A stretch of 64,000 nt of DNA, from contig VNKQ01000005.1 in NCBI GenBank assembly GCA_016508695.1, positions 2,356,001 through 2,420,000 on the forward strand, read 5' to 3'. A program made the position numbers and the translations under genes. Positions 48,385-59,221 of the stretch are shown here, one piece after another. Numbering within the stretch: the first letter of the stretch is position 1; every line of letters begins with the position of its first letter. The DNA is from Hyphodiscus hymeniophilus (taxonomy: Eukaryota > Ascomycota > Leotiomycetes > Helotiales > Hyphodiscaceae). Below the pieces are notes generated by a model, which had not been told where the DNA came from, made no database searches, and saw nothing but the letters and a program-made list of their open reading frames with translations.

Positions 48385-49213
48385 ATGGACAAAAAGTGCG
48401 AAGCTTGCGGTGCGAAGCCTGCCGAAACTTCTGTGGATGAAATTGTAGAGGAAGTCTCTTCTCTCAAGATCACCAAGGCGGATGTAGATAGCAAGCCTCT
48501 ATTTTCGTAAGTACCAGTCACCGATTCTCAGATCCTGCAGCAGTACAACTGACCTTTCAAGGAATGCGGACCAGATGGTCACCTTCCGAATTGGTGAGAA
48601 CTTCCAGAAGTTCAAGGTCCATAAGGGAAGGGCTATCCTACACTCACACGTTTTTGAGAGAGCTTTCAATAGTGATTTCGTCGAAGGCCGCACTCAAACC
48701 TACACCCTCACCGATGTCCGACCATCCGTGTTTCGTTTCGTTCAGGAATGGATGTATCATGAAAGTTTGACGCTCGCTATCCACGATGAGATTTTGGATG
48801 ATGACTTTTCAGAACGAAACTCGCACATGGTGGAGTGCAGAGGACAAGAACAAATGTTGCTCGAGCTGTGGGTGTTGGCAGAGAAGTTTTGCATTGATCG
48901 GCTTCAGAATGCTGTCACGGATAACCTTGTCAGAATTCAGAAAGAATGTAACCCACTGCGTCCATCGTCCTATATATGGATTTATGGAAACACAGCTGAA
49001 GGTAGCCCATTGAGACGTCTCGCTGCGGATCAGATGGCATGGGCTACACCTGCTCGTATCTTTGAATCCAATCTACAGACGAATAATGTCCCTCTCGAGA
49101 TGATTTCGGACATCGCTCTGTTGTACGCCAAGCAAGCTCCTGCTGTCATTCGAAACCGAAAGATCGCTGCCATGGCCGCTGAAGACTACCATGTTACTGA
49201 AGATGCTTCCTAA
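48385..49213 (+). CDS. BTB/POZ domain protein (paralog 3)
   Basis: 257 aa from two exons (48385-48506, 48562-49213), joining TC|G. The N-terminus has a CEACGAK CxxC pair not seen in the other paralogs. The BTB core is MVTFRIGENFQKFKVHKGRA, FNSDFVEGRTQTYTLTDVRP, LLELWVLAEKFCIDRLQNAV. The C-terminal part (PLRRLAADQMAW, EMISDIALLYAKQAP) and the closing EDYHVTEDAS resemble paralog 2's ending (KFHVTRDAG), supporting common descent. Confidence 0.9.
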
Positions 49214-50321
49214 TTCAGCAGAACCAGGTAACAGGTGAGAATCACTTTCGTGTAAGTGAGACGTTTGCGATATGCTTAGGATGATCCCAGCTGACTTGCG
49301 ACCTCACAGGTTGTGGTTAGCTTCGCTGCTGTTCGTTGCATAAAGATGGAGGAATGGCCGTGAAAGTTTGCATTATGATGTTGGATGCGATGTTAAGTGG
49401 CTTTGCAGCTGGGAGTTCCGGCAGTATTAAGTCAAAGTCTTTCTCAATACCAAATCGACAAGAGGATTTCAATGAATCCATAGTCTGAATTGTGACTTCT
49501 CGCTTTATGCCAAGTCATCTGCAATGCTCAATTGCCTTGCTTAAATAGAGTGTTTTACGCAAGCCGTCAGTCCGAACTTCCTTTGCCCCGCAAAACCCAT
49601 TTCTGAAATTCGGCACAAGACAGAGAGCTTGCGGCTCGTCAATTCCTTGCCTTGTTTACCTTTAGAAATTGCTGGAGCACACTTCTCGAGTTGAATTCAA
49701 TTTACCTGGAAGTGATTATTCTATTTCATTGGAATATGAATGCCAGTAATTTGGACGGGTTGGGTTTGTAAGAAATTACAGAATTGGAATGATGGAGTGT
49801 AGGTCTATCACGGCTCAATATCATGAATGTAGGTAGCAGATACTACAATACTAGCTGATTGAGAATGGGTTGGTACATCAATGAGCAATACAAGAACTCC
49901 AATTAAGCATAAAGAATCTTGACTGAGGCAAAGACTTCTTGAGCTAGACAACGTGACACGGTTTAAGTCAAACAAGCAAAGCCTTGCAGCTTTCTAAGTT
50001 CCAATGCTGGATCCTCAGAATGTACGCTCGAAATTCACTGTAGCCAGAAGAACTTTCTTCTCCATGTCACGTCTCTTGTGGTGGCGGGTAAGATCTTATG
50101 TGAATGGGAGTCGAATCTTCAACAGCAAGCCTCTGTACTTCAGACAGCAAGTGAATTAAGCGGACACTAGGACGCTAGGTGTGCATGATTAGGCGGCCAG
50201 GCGGCGAGAAAAATCCGTGATCTTGTCCGATAACTTCGCGTCGACTCGTTTGAGTCGTTTTCGATCTCTTTAAGTTCGACAACCACAGCAACATCAATCA
50301 ACAACATTACTGAACGTCAAG
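49214..50321. other. Intergenic, 1.1 kb
   Basis: AT-leaning DNA between two BTB paralogs with no open frame of note. I saw no obvious BTB remnant. Confidence 0.5.
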
Positions 50322-51062
50322 ATGCCGCCAAAGGCAGCGAGCCCAGTAGTCAATACAGCTATGTCCAAAGTTACAAAACCTAGTTTCGAGTAAGTTTGTC
50401 TTCGACGTTCGACTGTGCCCGATTTGACGGGTAGCAGAGACGTGGACGAATTTGTTACTTTTCTCATCGGACCTCCTAACCTTATTGAGGTGGAAGGCTC
50501 TCCAACTTCTCCAAAGATCTTTCTTGTGTATCGAAACTTTGTTGAATACTATTGTCCGACGTTTAAGACAGCTTTTAGTAGCACCTTTATTGAAGGCGCA
50601 ACTAAGACGTATAAGCTCGACGATACCACACCGGCTGCCTTTGGACTTTTCGTCAAGTGGATGTATACCCAGAACATCGATGTCGTCAAGATCGACAGCG
50701 ATATTACAGATTACTATGCTGCCCTGATCCGACTCTGGATCTTAGCTGACAAGTTCCTCATCCCGGGACTTCAGAACCATGTCATCGAGGCCCTTGATAA
50801 GCTTCAAGTCTCTACGAAAAGCGTCCCACATCTTGAGTATAACTACGTCTATGAGCAAACCGCTGTTGACAGCGCACTTCGCAAGCTTTTAGTTCACCAG
50901 TGCGTCTGGAGGGTACCATGGGAGAAGTTCAAGGAATGGGAAGCCGATTTTCCACATGAGATGCTCATCGACATAGCCACGGCGTCGCGTTGTGCTCTTT
51001 ATCAAAAGGCTGGTCCGATTCCAAATATTGTCCACTATCTCCATATTGAGGAGAATTCATGA
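50322..51062 (+). CDS. BTB/POZ domain protein (paralog 4)
   Basis: About 231 aa from two exons (50322-50389 and 50435 or 50438 to 51062), intron about 45-48 nt. The acceptor is a GTAGCAG tandem: TAG or CAG can be used, both in frame, giving Asp-Arg or Glu at the junction. BTB core: EFVTFLIGPPNLIE, FSSTFIEGATKTYKLDDTT, ALIRLWILADKFLIPGLQNHV, with ALRKLLVHQCVW near the C-terminus. A short insert (VEGSPTSP) lengthens the first BTB loop. No other domain. Confidence 0.9.
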
Positions 51063-52612
51063 ATCAAGGTATGGAATGCATAGTCTGGGACGCTCACTGG
51101 AGTAGATGCTGACCCGATTATTCACAGTAATCACACTTCCGCATAAGCGACAGAGTAACGTGGGTACGGGATAGTGACGGATTAATTGAGCATACAAGGG
51201 GCAACTAAGCCATTGTCAAGTTGGATATTGATTGCTATACAAGGGGTAAATAAGTCATGGTCAAGTTGGATATTGATGACTTTTAATCGGCAAGATGTTA
51301 AGCGTCCTGACCACACTGTATACAAACCACAAGAAATTCCCTCCCCAAACTCTCAACGAAGCTACGTCTTTATATGAGATTCAAACAACATGCTGTGACT
51401 ACATTGCTTAGACTAATTGAAGCTTTTGACATAGTATCCCCAAATTGGAGTGCTGTCTACGGATTCCCGCATGAAACGGTACAGCATCAATTCGATCTTG
51501 CTCTCGTCTTTATTGACGTGAATTTGAACAGCAGGAAATAGGCTAGCAAACTTGCTACGCATACACTGGCACCGTCCTGGTTTTCAATTTAACCACCACA
51601 GCGCCTTTAATAACATTACATTCAACCAAAATAGTGAAACCGCTGGTAAGAACATTCCATTACGTCAAACAAAAGGAAGAAAGTTCGACCTATCGAAAAG
51701 AGCTGACTCTCATCTAGGTACTAATTACGGTCTTGCCCACGTTCTACTCCCCATTAGAAGCTCATGTCTAGATACTTCAGAGCCTACGTCTTCTTGAGGG
51801 AAATTTAGGTATGAATCAACAACAAGTACTTAAATAGATTATATTGAGCTCGTTGCCAACATTACTCTAGGGACAAGGCCAATGCACACGCAACTTTGCG
51901 ACTGAGGGGATTCAGGAACCTTTCTGCTCCCATACTTGGTCGTTCGATAATCGGTCGCGGGTTTGGTTCTCATAGCATATATCTGCTTGAGCAGACAGGC
52001 ACAATGGGTTATCACTATAGTGAAAGTCACGCAGAATGGATGATTGTAATTGATTGACTAAATTCAATGCTAGGACAACGTAAAATGGGTCAGAAAATCC
52101 AGGTCCGGGATCCAGATTGAGCTGCTGGTGCTTTCAGGTGAGTAGTAAGAGGGACTCGAATCTTGGGAGGGGAAGGTTTGATCAAGAGGGAATGCGTACC
52201 TCGACCATTTAAATTCGTCATGGAAACTGGTTGGGAAATTGGAGTAGAGGGGTGTCTGACACATACCTTGATGGAATTGGGAGTGGGAGAAGGGATTGAA
52301 GGAGAACGTCGGGGAGTTTTGGGGATTGGAACGTACCTCACGCTCAAAAGAACAAACACAAGATACATGAGGCTAGACTTGACCCTCACCAGCTTGATCA
52401 AGAGTCAAAAATGAGAGGAAGGGAGAGTAGAAGCCTAACATCCCCTTGCAAAGCCCACCGCTGTCAAGAAATCCATCAGATCCCATGCCATGACTCAATG
52501 AAAAAATTACTCCGCGCCATTTCATGCCATCCGTCCTAGCATTCCATGCAGAAACAAACTCTAACTATAGTATGTGCAAACTGCCTATCTGCTATTGCAA
52601 TGTGTGTGGTAT
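51063..52612. other. Intergenic, 1.5 kb
   Basis: Contains a 45-bp duplication and AT-rich DNA. From about 52100 the + strand becomes G-rich with open frames on both strands, but no motif or credible splice supports a gene. Confidence 0.5.
51192..51281. repeat. 45-bp tandem duplication
   Basis: Two copies beginning ATACAAGGGG at 51192 and 51237 and ending CAAGTTGGATATTGAT, differing at a few positions. Noncoding. Confidence 0.85.
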
Positions 52613-53476
52613 CTACAACATCTCTTCATCGTCTCCATTGTATCCTCCCGAAGTGCCGTTATGGTTGTGTTGGAATTGTGCGTAGGCTCCGTACTGGTCC
52701 TCCATAGATTGCTGTTGCCATTCGTGGTTAATATTGGGGTATTTGTGTACATCTTCGATGCTTTTATAGACAGGGTCGGTGGCGCGGTTGTGGGTTTGTC
52801 CACCAACGGCTGTTCCGAAGTGGGAGTAGGCATCCTTCGATGGTACTGCCGATTGCTCGTACTCTCGTCGTGCCAAAGCCTCATAACCTGAGCTCATGTA
52901 TGGCTCCGCAACGTGGAGACCAGCCCAGCGTCCATCTCCGCCCTGAATTGGTGTCATGGGCATTGGGGTGGTTGAACTTTCGTCGCTCATCGAATCCTCC
53001 ATATCCATGCTTTGATCTCCGCCACTTCTTGACATTCTCTCCTCCAACATCTGTCGCTCGTATCGTAACTTGGCAATGGCTTCCTCTTGGTCGAAGCTGG
53101 TTGTTTGGTAGTTCGACAAGTCCTGGGAGATAGTGGGTGTGGGAGTGGTGTTGTACAATTGCCAGAGTTGGATGAGCCGCATTTGCTGACTCGCATCTGC
53201 AGTTTTGAAAAGAGTGAGTTGGGCAGGGGTCAAGGAAGCAACATCTACACCATGTCTAGACAGTATGATCTCAGTTGTAAGTTGATCGGTCTGAGGGGGC
53301 TCAGAAGCAGGCCGAGCGGGTTGTTGAGCAGCAATGTGTGCTGAGTGGTGGTAGTGTTGGGTGATGGAGTAGATGATCGGCGTTTCACTCTGGGAAGGCT
53401 CTTGCTGAGGAGCAACGTATGGGTTGAAAGAAAGATTTCGGGAGAAGAGATCTATCAGCTCCTCGTGGGACGCCAT
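52613..53476 (-). CDS. Gln/Ser-rich protein, unknown function
   Basis: 287 aa, intronless, ATG 53476. The N-terminus has an ordered-looking stretch (HEELIDLFSRNLSFNPYVAPQQEP). A middle helix covers LTPAQLTLFKTADASQQMRLIQLWQLY, followed by EEAIAKLRYERQMLEERM, a likely short coiled coil. The rest is Gln/Met/Ser-rich with an acidic end (YNGDDEEML). No signal peptide, membrane span or known catalytic motif. The composition fits a nuclear or cytosolic regulatory protein. It is divergent from the proteasome gene across 1.07 kb. Confidence 0.82.
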   Translation of the reverse strand: MASHEELIDLFSRNLSFNPYVAPQQEPSQSETPIIYSITQHYHHSAHIAAQQPARPASEPPQTDQLTTEIILSRHGVDVASLTPAQLTLFKTADASQQMRLIQLWQLYNTTPTPTISQDLSNYQTTSFDQEEAIAKLRYERQMLEERMSRSGGDQSMDMEDSMSDESSTTPMPMTPIQGGDGRWAGLHVAEPYMSSGYEALARREYEQSAVPSKDAYSHFGTAVGGQTHNRATDPVYKSIEDVHKYPNINHEWQQQSMEDQYGAYAQFQHNHNGTSGGYNGDDEEML

Positions 53477-54549
53477 GATAGGTAGAAGGTTGAGGTTGCA
53501 CGTTTGGTTGGTCTGCAGAGGTCAGCTTGCTGAGCATGTATCGGGTATGCAGCATACCTTGCTGCGGGTGTTGGGAAAGTACAAGAGCTTGTTTGCAAAG
53601 AGCTCTGCTGATTGCGAGAGATACCGGGGAAATGGAGGAGCGGGAAAGCGGAGGTCTGATGAAGAGATGCCCTAGAGTCAAATTTGTGAATGTGCAGCAA
53701 CCTGAGAGAGCGGAGCAGACTTGTGGACAGTGTGCAAAAAGGATTTGCTTGTTTGCTATATTCACTATGCTATTTACTTGAGTGTAGAGGAACAAAACCG
53801 GGAATCCTGGAGGTCGAGACCGACGGTGAGCTGGAAATTGTCTAGGATTGGGGAGAACAAAGAGACCAAAGACAGTAGAGTATTGGAGTCGATATCCAGA
53901 GGTCCTCGAAGGCCGGTGCTTGGTTCCCGATTCCTTTGGAGTTGTTGTAGGAAAAGATGAGATAATGTGAAAGAAGAAAAGGAGGGAGTTGACGAAATAA
54001 GTACCCCTCGTTAAAAGGAAGCCTCGAAGGGGGGCCGTCATCATACGGAAGCCACTCATTCGAGACATAACGGCACTAGCGTTGCACCATCATTGTCTGT
54101 TGACCTATGGATTATGGACACGAGGAGCATCTGACCCTTTGCGGACGTTCTTACAGCCGATTTCTACTTCACCGTCGCCTGGGCTGGGACCGTGATCTGT
54201 ACGATAGCTGCGCTGCCGAAGAGAGCAGAGAGCAACTGTCTTCTGTCGCACGAACAGATGCGTCAAAGGTGGCAATGGAGAAAGCTGCAGGTGTGCATGA
54301 ATCCATGAGTACCCCTGACCAAACAGGGGGATTTCATATCTCCAGATTAAAATGTTCAAGCTCTAAAAAGTTTATATCACGTGACTGAGCCCTCGATTAA
54401 CGCTAGTGGGAGCTTCCATCATCAAACGCGGCTCTCGTGCCTGGAGAGCTTGAACGTGTTTTTGACCTCCAGAGCTTCCCTAATCCTCCATAACGCCTTT
54501 GACACTTCGCTCTTGAATATTCTGCGCTCTCCATTACGAAACCGACACC
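53477..54549. promoter_or_regulatory. Divergent upstream region with a PACE-like site
   Basis: Shared upstream region of the Gln-rich gene (-) and PRE10 (+). GGTGGCAAT at 54268-54276 differs by one base from GGTGGCAAA, the proteasome-associated control element bound by Rpn4 in yeast. It is about 275 bp upstream of the PRE10 ATG. Open frames within the region on both strands look spurious. Confidence 0.4.
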
Positions 54550-55575
54550 ATGGTAAGCTCCAACACATTCCAAAGCCTATGTAGAGTCACCGAGAAGCAT
54601 TGAAGCTGACCTGTTCTTCTCCAAGACGTCAATAGGTACGGGTTACGATCTTACAAACTCAGTCTTCTCGCCCGACGGCAGAAACTTCCAAGTCGAATAT
54701 GCAGTCAAAGCAGTGGAGAATGGAGGAACGTCTATTGGAATTCGGTGCAAAGATGGTGTTGTTCTCGCAGTGGAGAAAGTCATCACCAGCAAACTGTTAA
54801 AGCCCGCAGCCAACAAGCGGATTGCAACTATCGACAGACATATGGGTGCGGTATGTATAAAGGAGATACCATCAGCTTGAAAGATCTTCACTCATTCTGC
54901 AATTAGGTTTCATCAGGACTTGTGCCCGATGGCAGACACTTCACCTCCCGCGCACGCGAGGAGGCGTCGAACTGGCGTAAAGTCTACAAGACCCCTATTA
55001 CAACCGCAGATCTGGCCAGCCGAATGGGTGGATACCTTCAAGCTTATACCCTCTACTCCTCCGTACGACCTTTCGGTATCACCGCAATTGTTGCGGGTTG
55101 GGATTCCGAGCTTGAGCTACCTGTTGATGGACAAGTAGGAAATGGGCCAGCCACTGGTGCAGGGGGCAAGAGCGAAGGTAAGAAGTACGGTGGTCCAGGC
55201 CTCTATATGATCGAACCAAGCGGATTATACTGGGGATACTATGGTGCAGCTACGGGCAAGGGAAGACAAACTGCGAAAGCAGAATTGGAGAAGTTAGATT
55301 TGGCAGCCGGAACTCTGAGTCTTCAGGACGGGGTCAAGGAGGCGGCAAAGATCATCTACATTGCGCATGCCGACAACAAGGACAAGGAGTTTGAGCTGGA
55401 GATGACCTGGATCAGCAATATTGATGGACCAACCAAGGGTAGACACGAGGAAGTGCCCAAGGAAATTCTGGAGGAGGCCGAGAGATTAGCGAAGAAGGCA
55501 TTGGAGCCAGAGGATGATGAAGATGAGACGAAGGAAGATGACAAGCCAGCTGAGGGCGACAAGATGGAGGAGTAG
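54550..55575 (+). CDS. PRE10: 20S proteasome subunit alpha type (Pre10/alpha7)
   Basis: 298 aa. The start codon is an exon of coding length three: ATG at 54550-54552 is directly followed by GTAAGC, and coding resumes at 54626 (ACGTCAATAGG). The second intron is 54851-54906. The start MTSIGTGYDLTNSVFSPDGR and the alpha-subunit signature FQVEYAVKAVENG match Pre10 closely; SGLVPDGRH, YSSVRPFG and YYGAATGKGRQ follow. The C-terminal tail after about residue 250 is very acidic (EDDEDETKEDDKP), as in the yeast subunit. Part of the outer ring of the 20S core in cytosol and nucleus. All conserved blocks are present; length is close to yeast Pre10. Confidence 0.96.
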
Positions 55576-56075
55576 ACTTTGGTGCAAGCGAAAACACCCT
55601 GTATTACCATTTTCATGACTTCTGCTACTCAGTATATGGGCGTAAGGACGACAAATGAAAGCATGTTGCATCTTCACTTGAATGCTTAAAACCCAGTGAG
55701 AGGTTTGTTTCACAGGCAAATTAGATACTTTCCTATGTCCCCTTTACTGTAGCAAGCGTGATACACACGCCATTCCGCATTCGCCTTAGCGGATTTGCTG
55801 TACTTATTTCGACTCCTCTCTTCCAGACTCAACTTCTGGTTCCAACGTCAGCTTGTGTTATTACTCAACGGTCATGACTTAGTATCTGCTTTGAAAACAC
55901 ATCTCTGGACATTTACTAGAGCTCTGTCTCCTCTTAGAAGTTGAGTTGAGCAATCCCCGGGCTGATTTGTTGTCTGCTAGCACGTGAGTGCTACGAGCTG
56001 GGTTCTTATCTACCTACCGACCTTACCTACCCTTAGGTAGTTGTTGGGCCATGTCGCTACGTAGGTAGGTAATGA
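55576..56075. other. Short intergenic region
   Basis: 500 bp between PRE10 and the mutase-like gene. Repeated CTACCTACC/GTAGGTAGGT words occur near 56010-56072. No other feature. Confidence 0.45.
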
Positions 56076-57116
56076 ATGGCTATCTTCGCATATTGTGGTC
56101 TCTATTTGAGTCTTGCTTTGCTGACTTTTCATCTTGCTAAAGAGGTTGACTTGACGAAACGCAAAACTACAGCTCTAGGCAAGATGCCTGCAGATATAGA
56201 GCGAGGTTCCGAATCAAAAGAAAGCAGATTCACTCGTTCAATGCGGGAGTTTGCAGATACGCTGAAGAAGAAGATGGCCACGCCCGCTTCCATCCCCGTA
56301 CCAAGCAGCAGGGAATCCGATCAAAGAGTCATAATTCATCTTATGCGCCATGCTGAGGTAAAGCACTGCATGCTCGCGCCAATTCAGCCTAAGCTAACTG
56401 GTTGAAGGCCGAGCACAACCTCGCTCATATTCATGGGCGTAACAGAGCTGACTATCCAGACCCTGAACTCACTGCACGTGGAATCAAACAATGTGAAAAA
56501 GCCATGGCATCCTTCCCTCACATGAATGAGGTCTCAATCATTCTGTGCTCCCCACTCCGCCGAACGATGCAGACAGCTCTCTATACTTTGCAGCCGCTGT
56601 ACGCCAAAGGATTGAAGCTCATTCTTTGGAGTGCTCTGAGAGAATGGGGTAATGGTGCAAGCAATATCGGATCCACTGTTGCTGCAATGCAGAATGATTT
56701 GGCTGCTCTGCCTGTTGATCTACGTTTGCTGAACGAAGGCTGGGAACTTGAGACGGACCCCGAAGAGGAAGGTGCAGAAAGATCGAACCGTGTCCGGAAA
56801 GATCTCTTTGAATTGGGTGAAATCCTTCTGGTGGGTGGTACTTGGAAGGGTATACCTATCGAGAAGCATTCTGGACCTGTGCACATCATGGTTGTATCTC
56901 ATGGTGGATTCCTAGCCAATGTCATGTGGACTGATAGTGAGTACCTTGCTGCGATGGTTGAGGGATATCTGACAGATCATTTCTGTAGTAGCTCTCCGTA
57001 ATGCAGGATATAGAAGTTTTGCTTATGCTTCTGATGATGAAATCGCGAAGGGCATCTCCAAATATCGACTATTGGAGCTTCCTAAAGAAGCAAAGGTTTC
57101 GAAGTCATCCTCGTAA
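56076..57116 (+). CDS. Phosphoglycerate-mutase / histidine-phosphatase superfamily protein
   Basis: 312 aa from three exons (56076-56357, 56408-56936, 56989-57116). The catalytic RHxE motif is LMRHAEAEHN, split by the first intron. ADYPDPELTARG, CSPLRRTMQTAL and the second catalytic His in VVSHGGFLANVMW follow, so the phosphatase/mutase fold is complete. ATG 56076 gives an N-terminal hydrophobic stretch (FAYCGLYLSLALLTFHLA) that could be an anchor or signal; ATG 56184/5 (MPADIERG) would remove it and is equally plausible. By family the protein removes or transfers phosphate from small metabolites or proteins; the substrate is not predictable here. Confidence 0.88.
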
Positions 57117-57683
57117 GATACAGATCGCTCAGGCACAGCCAGTCCTAAGCAATATGAAGATCCCTTCCTTGGCCCAGGATTCGGGGCGATTGAAGGTCAT
57201 CTGCATTGATTGCAGTTTCGGAGCTTGGCCGGACGAGTAACTGAAGATTGCATCTTTCGCAGTCACTGATCAGGGTTCCTCCCACATTGGTGATTTCCTT
57301 CTCGTGCTCGATTTCCGCTGCACATTAGTTTGGGCCATTCCTTAGCACTACAATAGCGACAGTTCGGAACCTGAAAGTTCGCCGAATTACACGCTTGCAG
57401 CATGTGCTCTCCTTCATCGACTGACGACGTCCATTCGTTCTTCTTAAAAAGCAAGGGTACGTTTTTACCCACTTCGACGTTTCCACTGCCTGCTTACACT
57501 GGCACTTCTAGATCACACTTGGCTTCGATCTCGCCGATACAAGAGACTTCCAAATATGACACGATCAAAGAGCGAACCCCTCTAGGAGTTCCAAAGTCTT
57601 GCCGGGTACCCGTCATATGATCGTCCACGCTCTGCCTATCAAAAGCTCAAGAAGCAAAAGTACCAAAAGTTCAGAGGCATTTA

Positions 57684-57891
57684 CAGGTATACAGGCATAA
57701 GTTATGTCTAGATCATAGTACAAGGTACCCTTACTACTCTCCATCCTACAGGGGCTTTACAGAGTAAAAGGTGTTTTTGAGGTCCTTTAGCTCCTTGGCG
57801 TAGCTTAAATATTATGAATTTTCACCTGATAAGGACCGTGTACGTCGAACTTCATAGACCGTACTAGACATAACTTATACCTGTATACCTG
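57684..57891. mobile_element. MITE-like element A, 208 bp, TA-flanked
   Basis: Inverted repeats at 57682-57711 (starts TACAGGTATACAGGCATAAG) and 57864-57893 match over 30 bp with one mismatch when the second is reverse-complemented. Both outer ends read TA, the target duplication expected of Tc1/mariner-type elements, leaving a 208-bp element starting CAGGTATACAGG and ending CCTGTATACCTG. No coding capacity. Confidence 0.82.
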
Positions 57892-58289
57892 TAGTCAGAG
57901 TCCAGTACCTAGATTCCTCCTTCTGTCGAAGTGCCAAGCTACTAACGCATTGAAGTATTCGTGATTCCATCGAAGCGTAAATGTAACAAATATAAGCCAT
58001 TTCTCACAACGTTTATCTTTAGCGAAAGGACTACTTAGTAAGATATTTATCCCAGGAATGAGGTTCATGAATAAAACAGTTGATTTCTACCATCGTGGAC
58101 TTTAACAATCAATACCCAAGCACAAGTGTTTTATATTTGCCAAAGACGAGGATGTTCAGAAAGGTCTCCTCAAGCACCTACTCTCATTCATATCAAAGGG
58201 GACGCACGCATAGATAATCTCATAAGCGTCCGGAAAATACCACGAACCCTCCGGCGCTCGAGCGGTGGGGCTTCAATTTGTCATTCGTA

Positions 58290-58469
58290 TGGAGGTACAG
58301 CGGTGAAATAATAGCACTAACAAGGAGATTTAGTTTCATCCGATTAGGTAGGTAGTTGGGTTTGATAAGATTCGCTGTGTTGTTTTGATCTGTGCTTCCC
58401 AGCCAGGAAAAGTAAACAGTACGCGGGCAAGTGCTAGTGCTATTAATCTACTTATCCGCTGTACCTCCG
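58290..58469. mobile_element. MITE-like element B, 180 bp, TA-flanked
   Basis: The left end TGGAGGTACAGCGG and right end CCGCTGTACCTCCG are inverted repeats with one mismatch, and TA sits directly outside each end (58288-58289, 58470-58471). The inverted similarity continues inward to AATAGCACTA on both sides with small gaps. The right end also occurs, truncated, at 37660-37673. Noncoding. Confidence 0.8.
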
Positions 58470-59221
58470 TAGAGCTGCAATGTCAACACAGCCAATAGAT
58501 ATCGAAGGTACTACTCTGAAGCCAGTTTGTGAGAAAATTCAACACAGCCATCTACAGTAGATATATGTGCTTACTATTATAAAGCAGCAAACTTGGCTAA
58601 GCCGCTACGAGAAAGACTCAAGTGGGCATAGCTTGCAGTTTATGCATGCATTAAGGCATGCTAACTGCCCGGACGTTGCATAGCGTCCTTGGCAACAATA
58701 CAGTAAGCGTCGTGAAGCGATATAAACACTAAGTCCTGTTATCTCCTCGTATTGTGGTCCCAATCAATGCGTGTGTCGAGTCTGTAGATTGAGGAAGCTA
58801 GGAGCTGAGGCTATATACATGCTAGGTGCTCGCGTGCCTTCCCCTAATACCTCGCATAGCAAAGGCAACATTGAAATTGCGACAAGCGAACACTACCAAA
58901 TAATCCATGCGAAGGTACCATGAGACCACACTCTTGAATACTATACCTAAAAAACCATACTCTACTTTAGGAAGGCGGAACATTTAACGAATTAGACGAT
59001 GAGAATCGTATTGATGAAGACTATGCTACTGTTACTAAGTAAGTTTCACATATAAATATAAGGTCGAAGGTCGGCTCTTCAACTCGACACTTCTTAAGCT
59101 TTCATCAAGCAGCTGAGTTATTTCGACTCCCTAAAGATATCAGCTTATACTCTTCAGAATCGACTCAACAATAGCTGGATCCCCAACAAGCTCGACAGTC
59201 TCATATCTTCTACTTTTCAAA

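Larger units (their letters stand above)
57117..59221. other. Repeat-rich intergenic interval, 2.1 kb
   Basis: No supported gene. Holds two separate inverted-repeat elements (57684-57891 and 58290-58469, listed separately). The remainder is AT-leaning and probably transposon-derived, but no transposase frame was found. The last 150 bp is the promoter of the secreted protein at 59222. Confidence 0.55.

Noticed and set aside
52585..52891. Open frames on both strands around 52.6-52.9 kb
   Set aside because: Shadows of the 287-aa minus-strand gene in other frames.
53385..54068. 227-codon minus-strand frame upstream of the Gln-rich gene
   Set aside because: Pro/Ser-rich without motifs and overlaps the natural ATG at 53476 in another frame; read as leader/promoter DNA.
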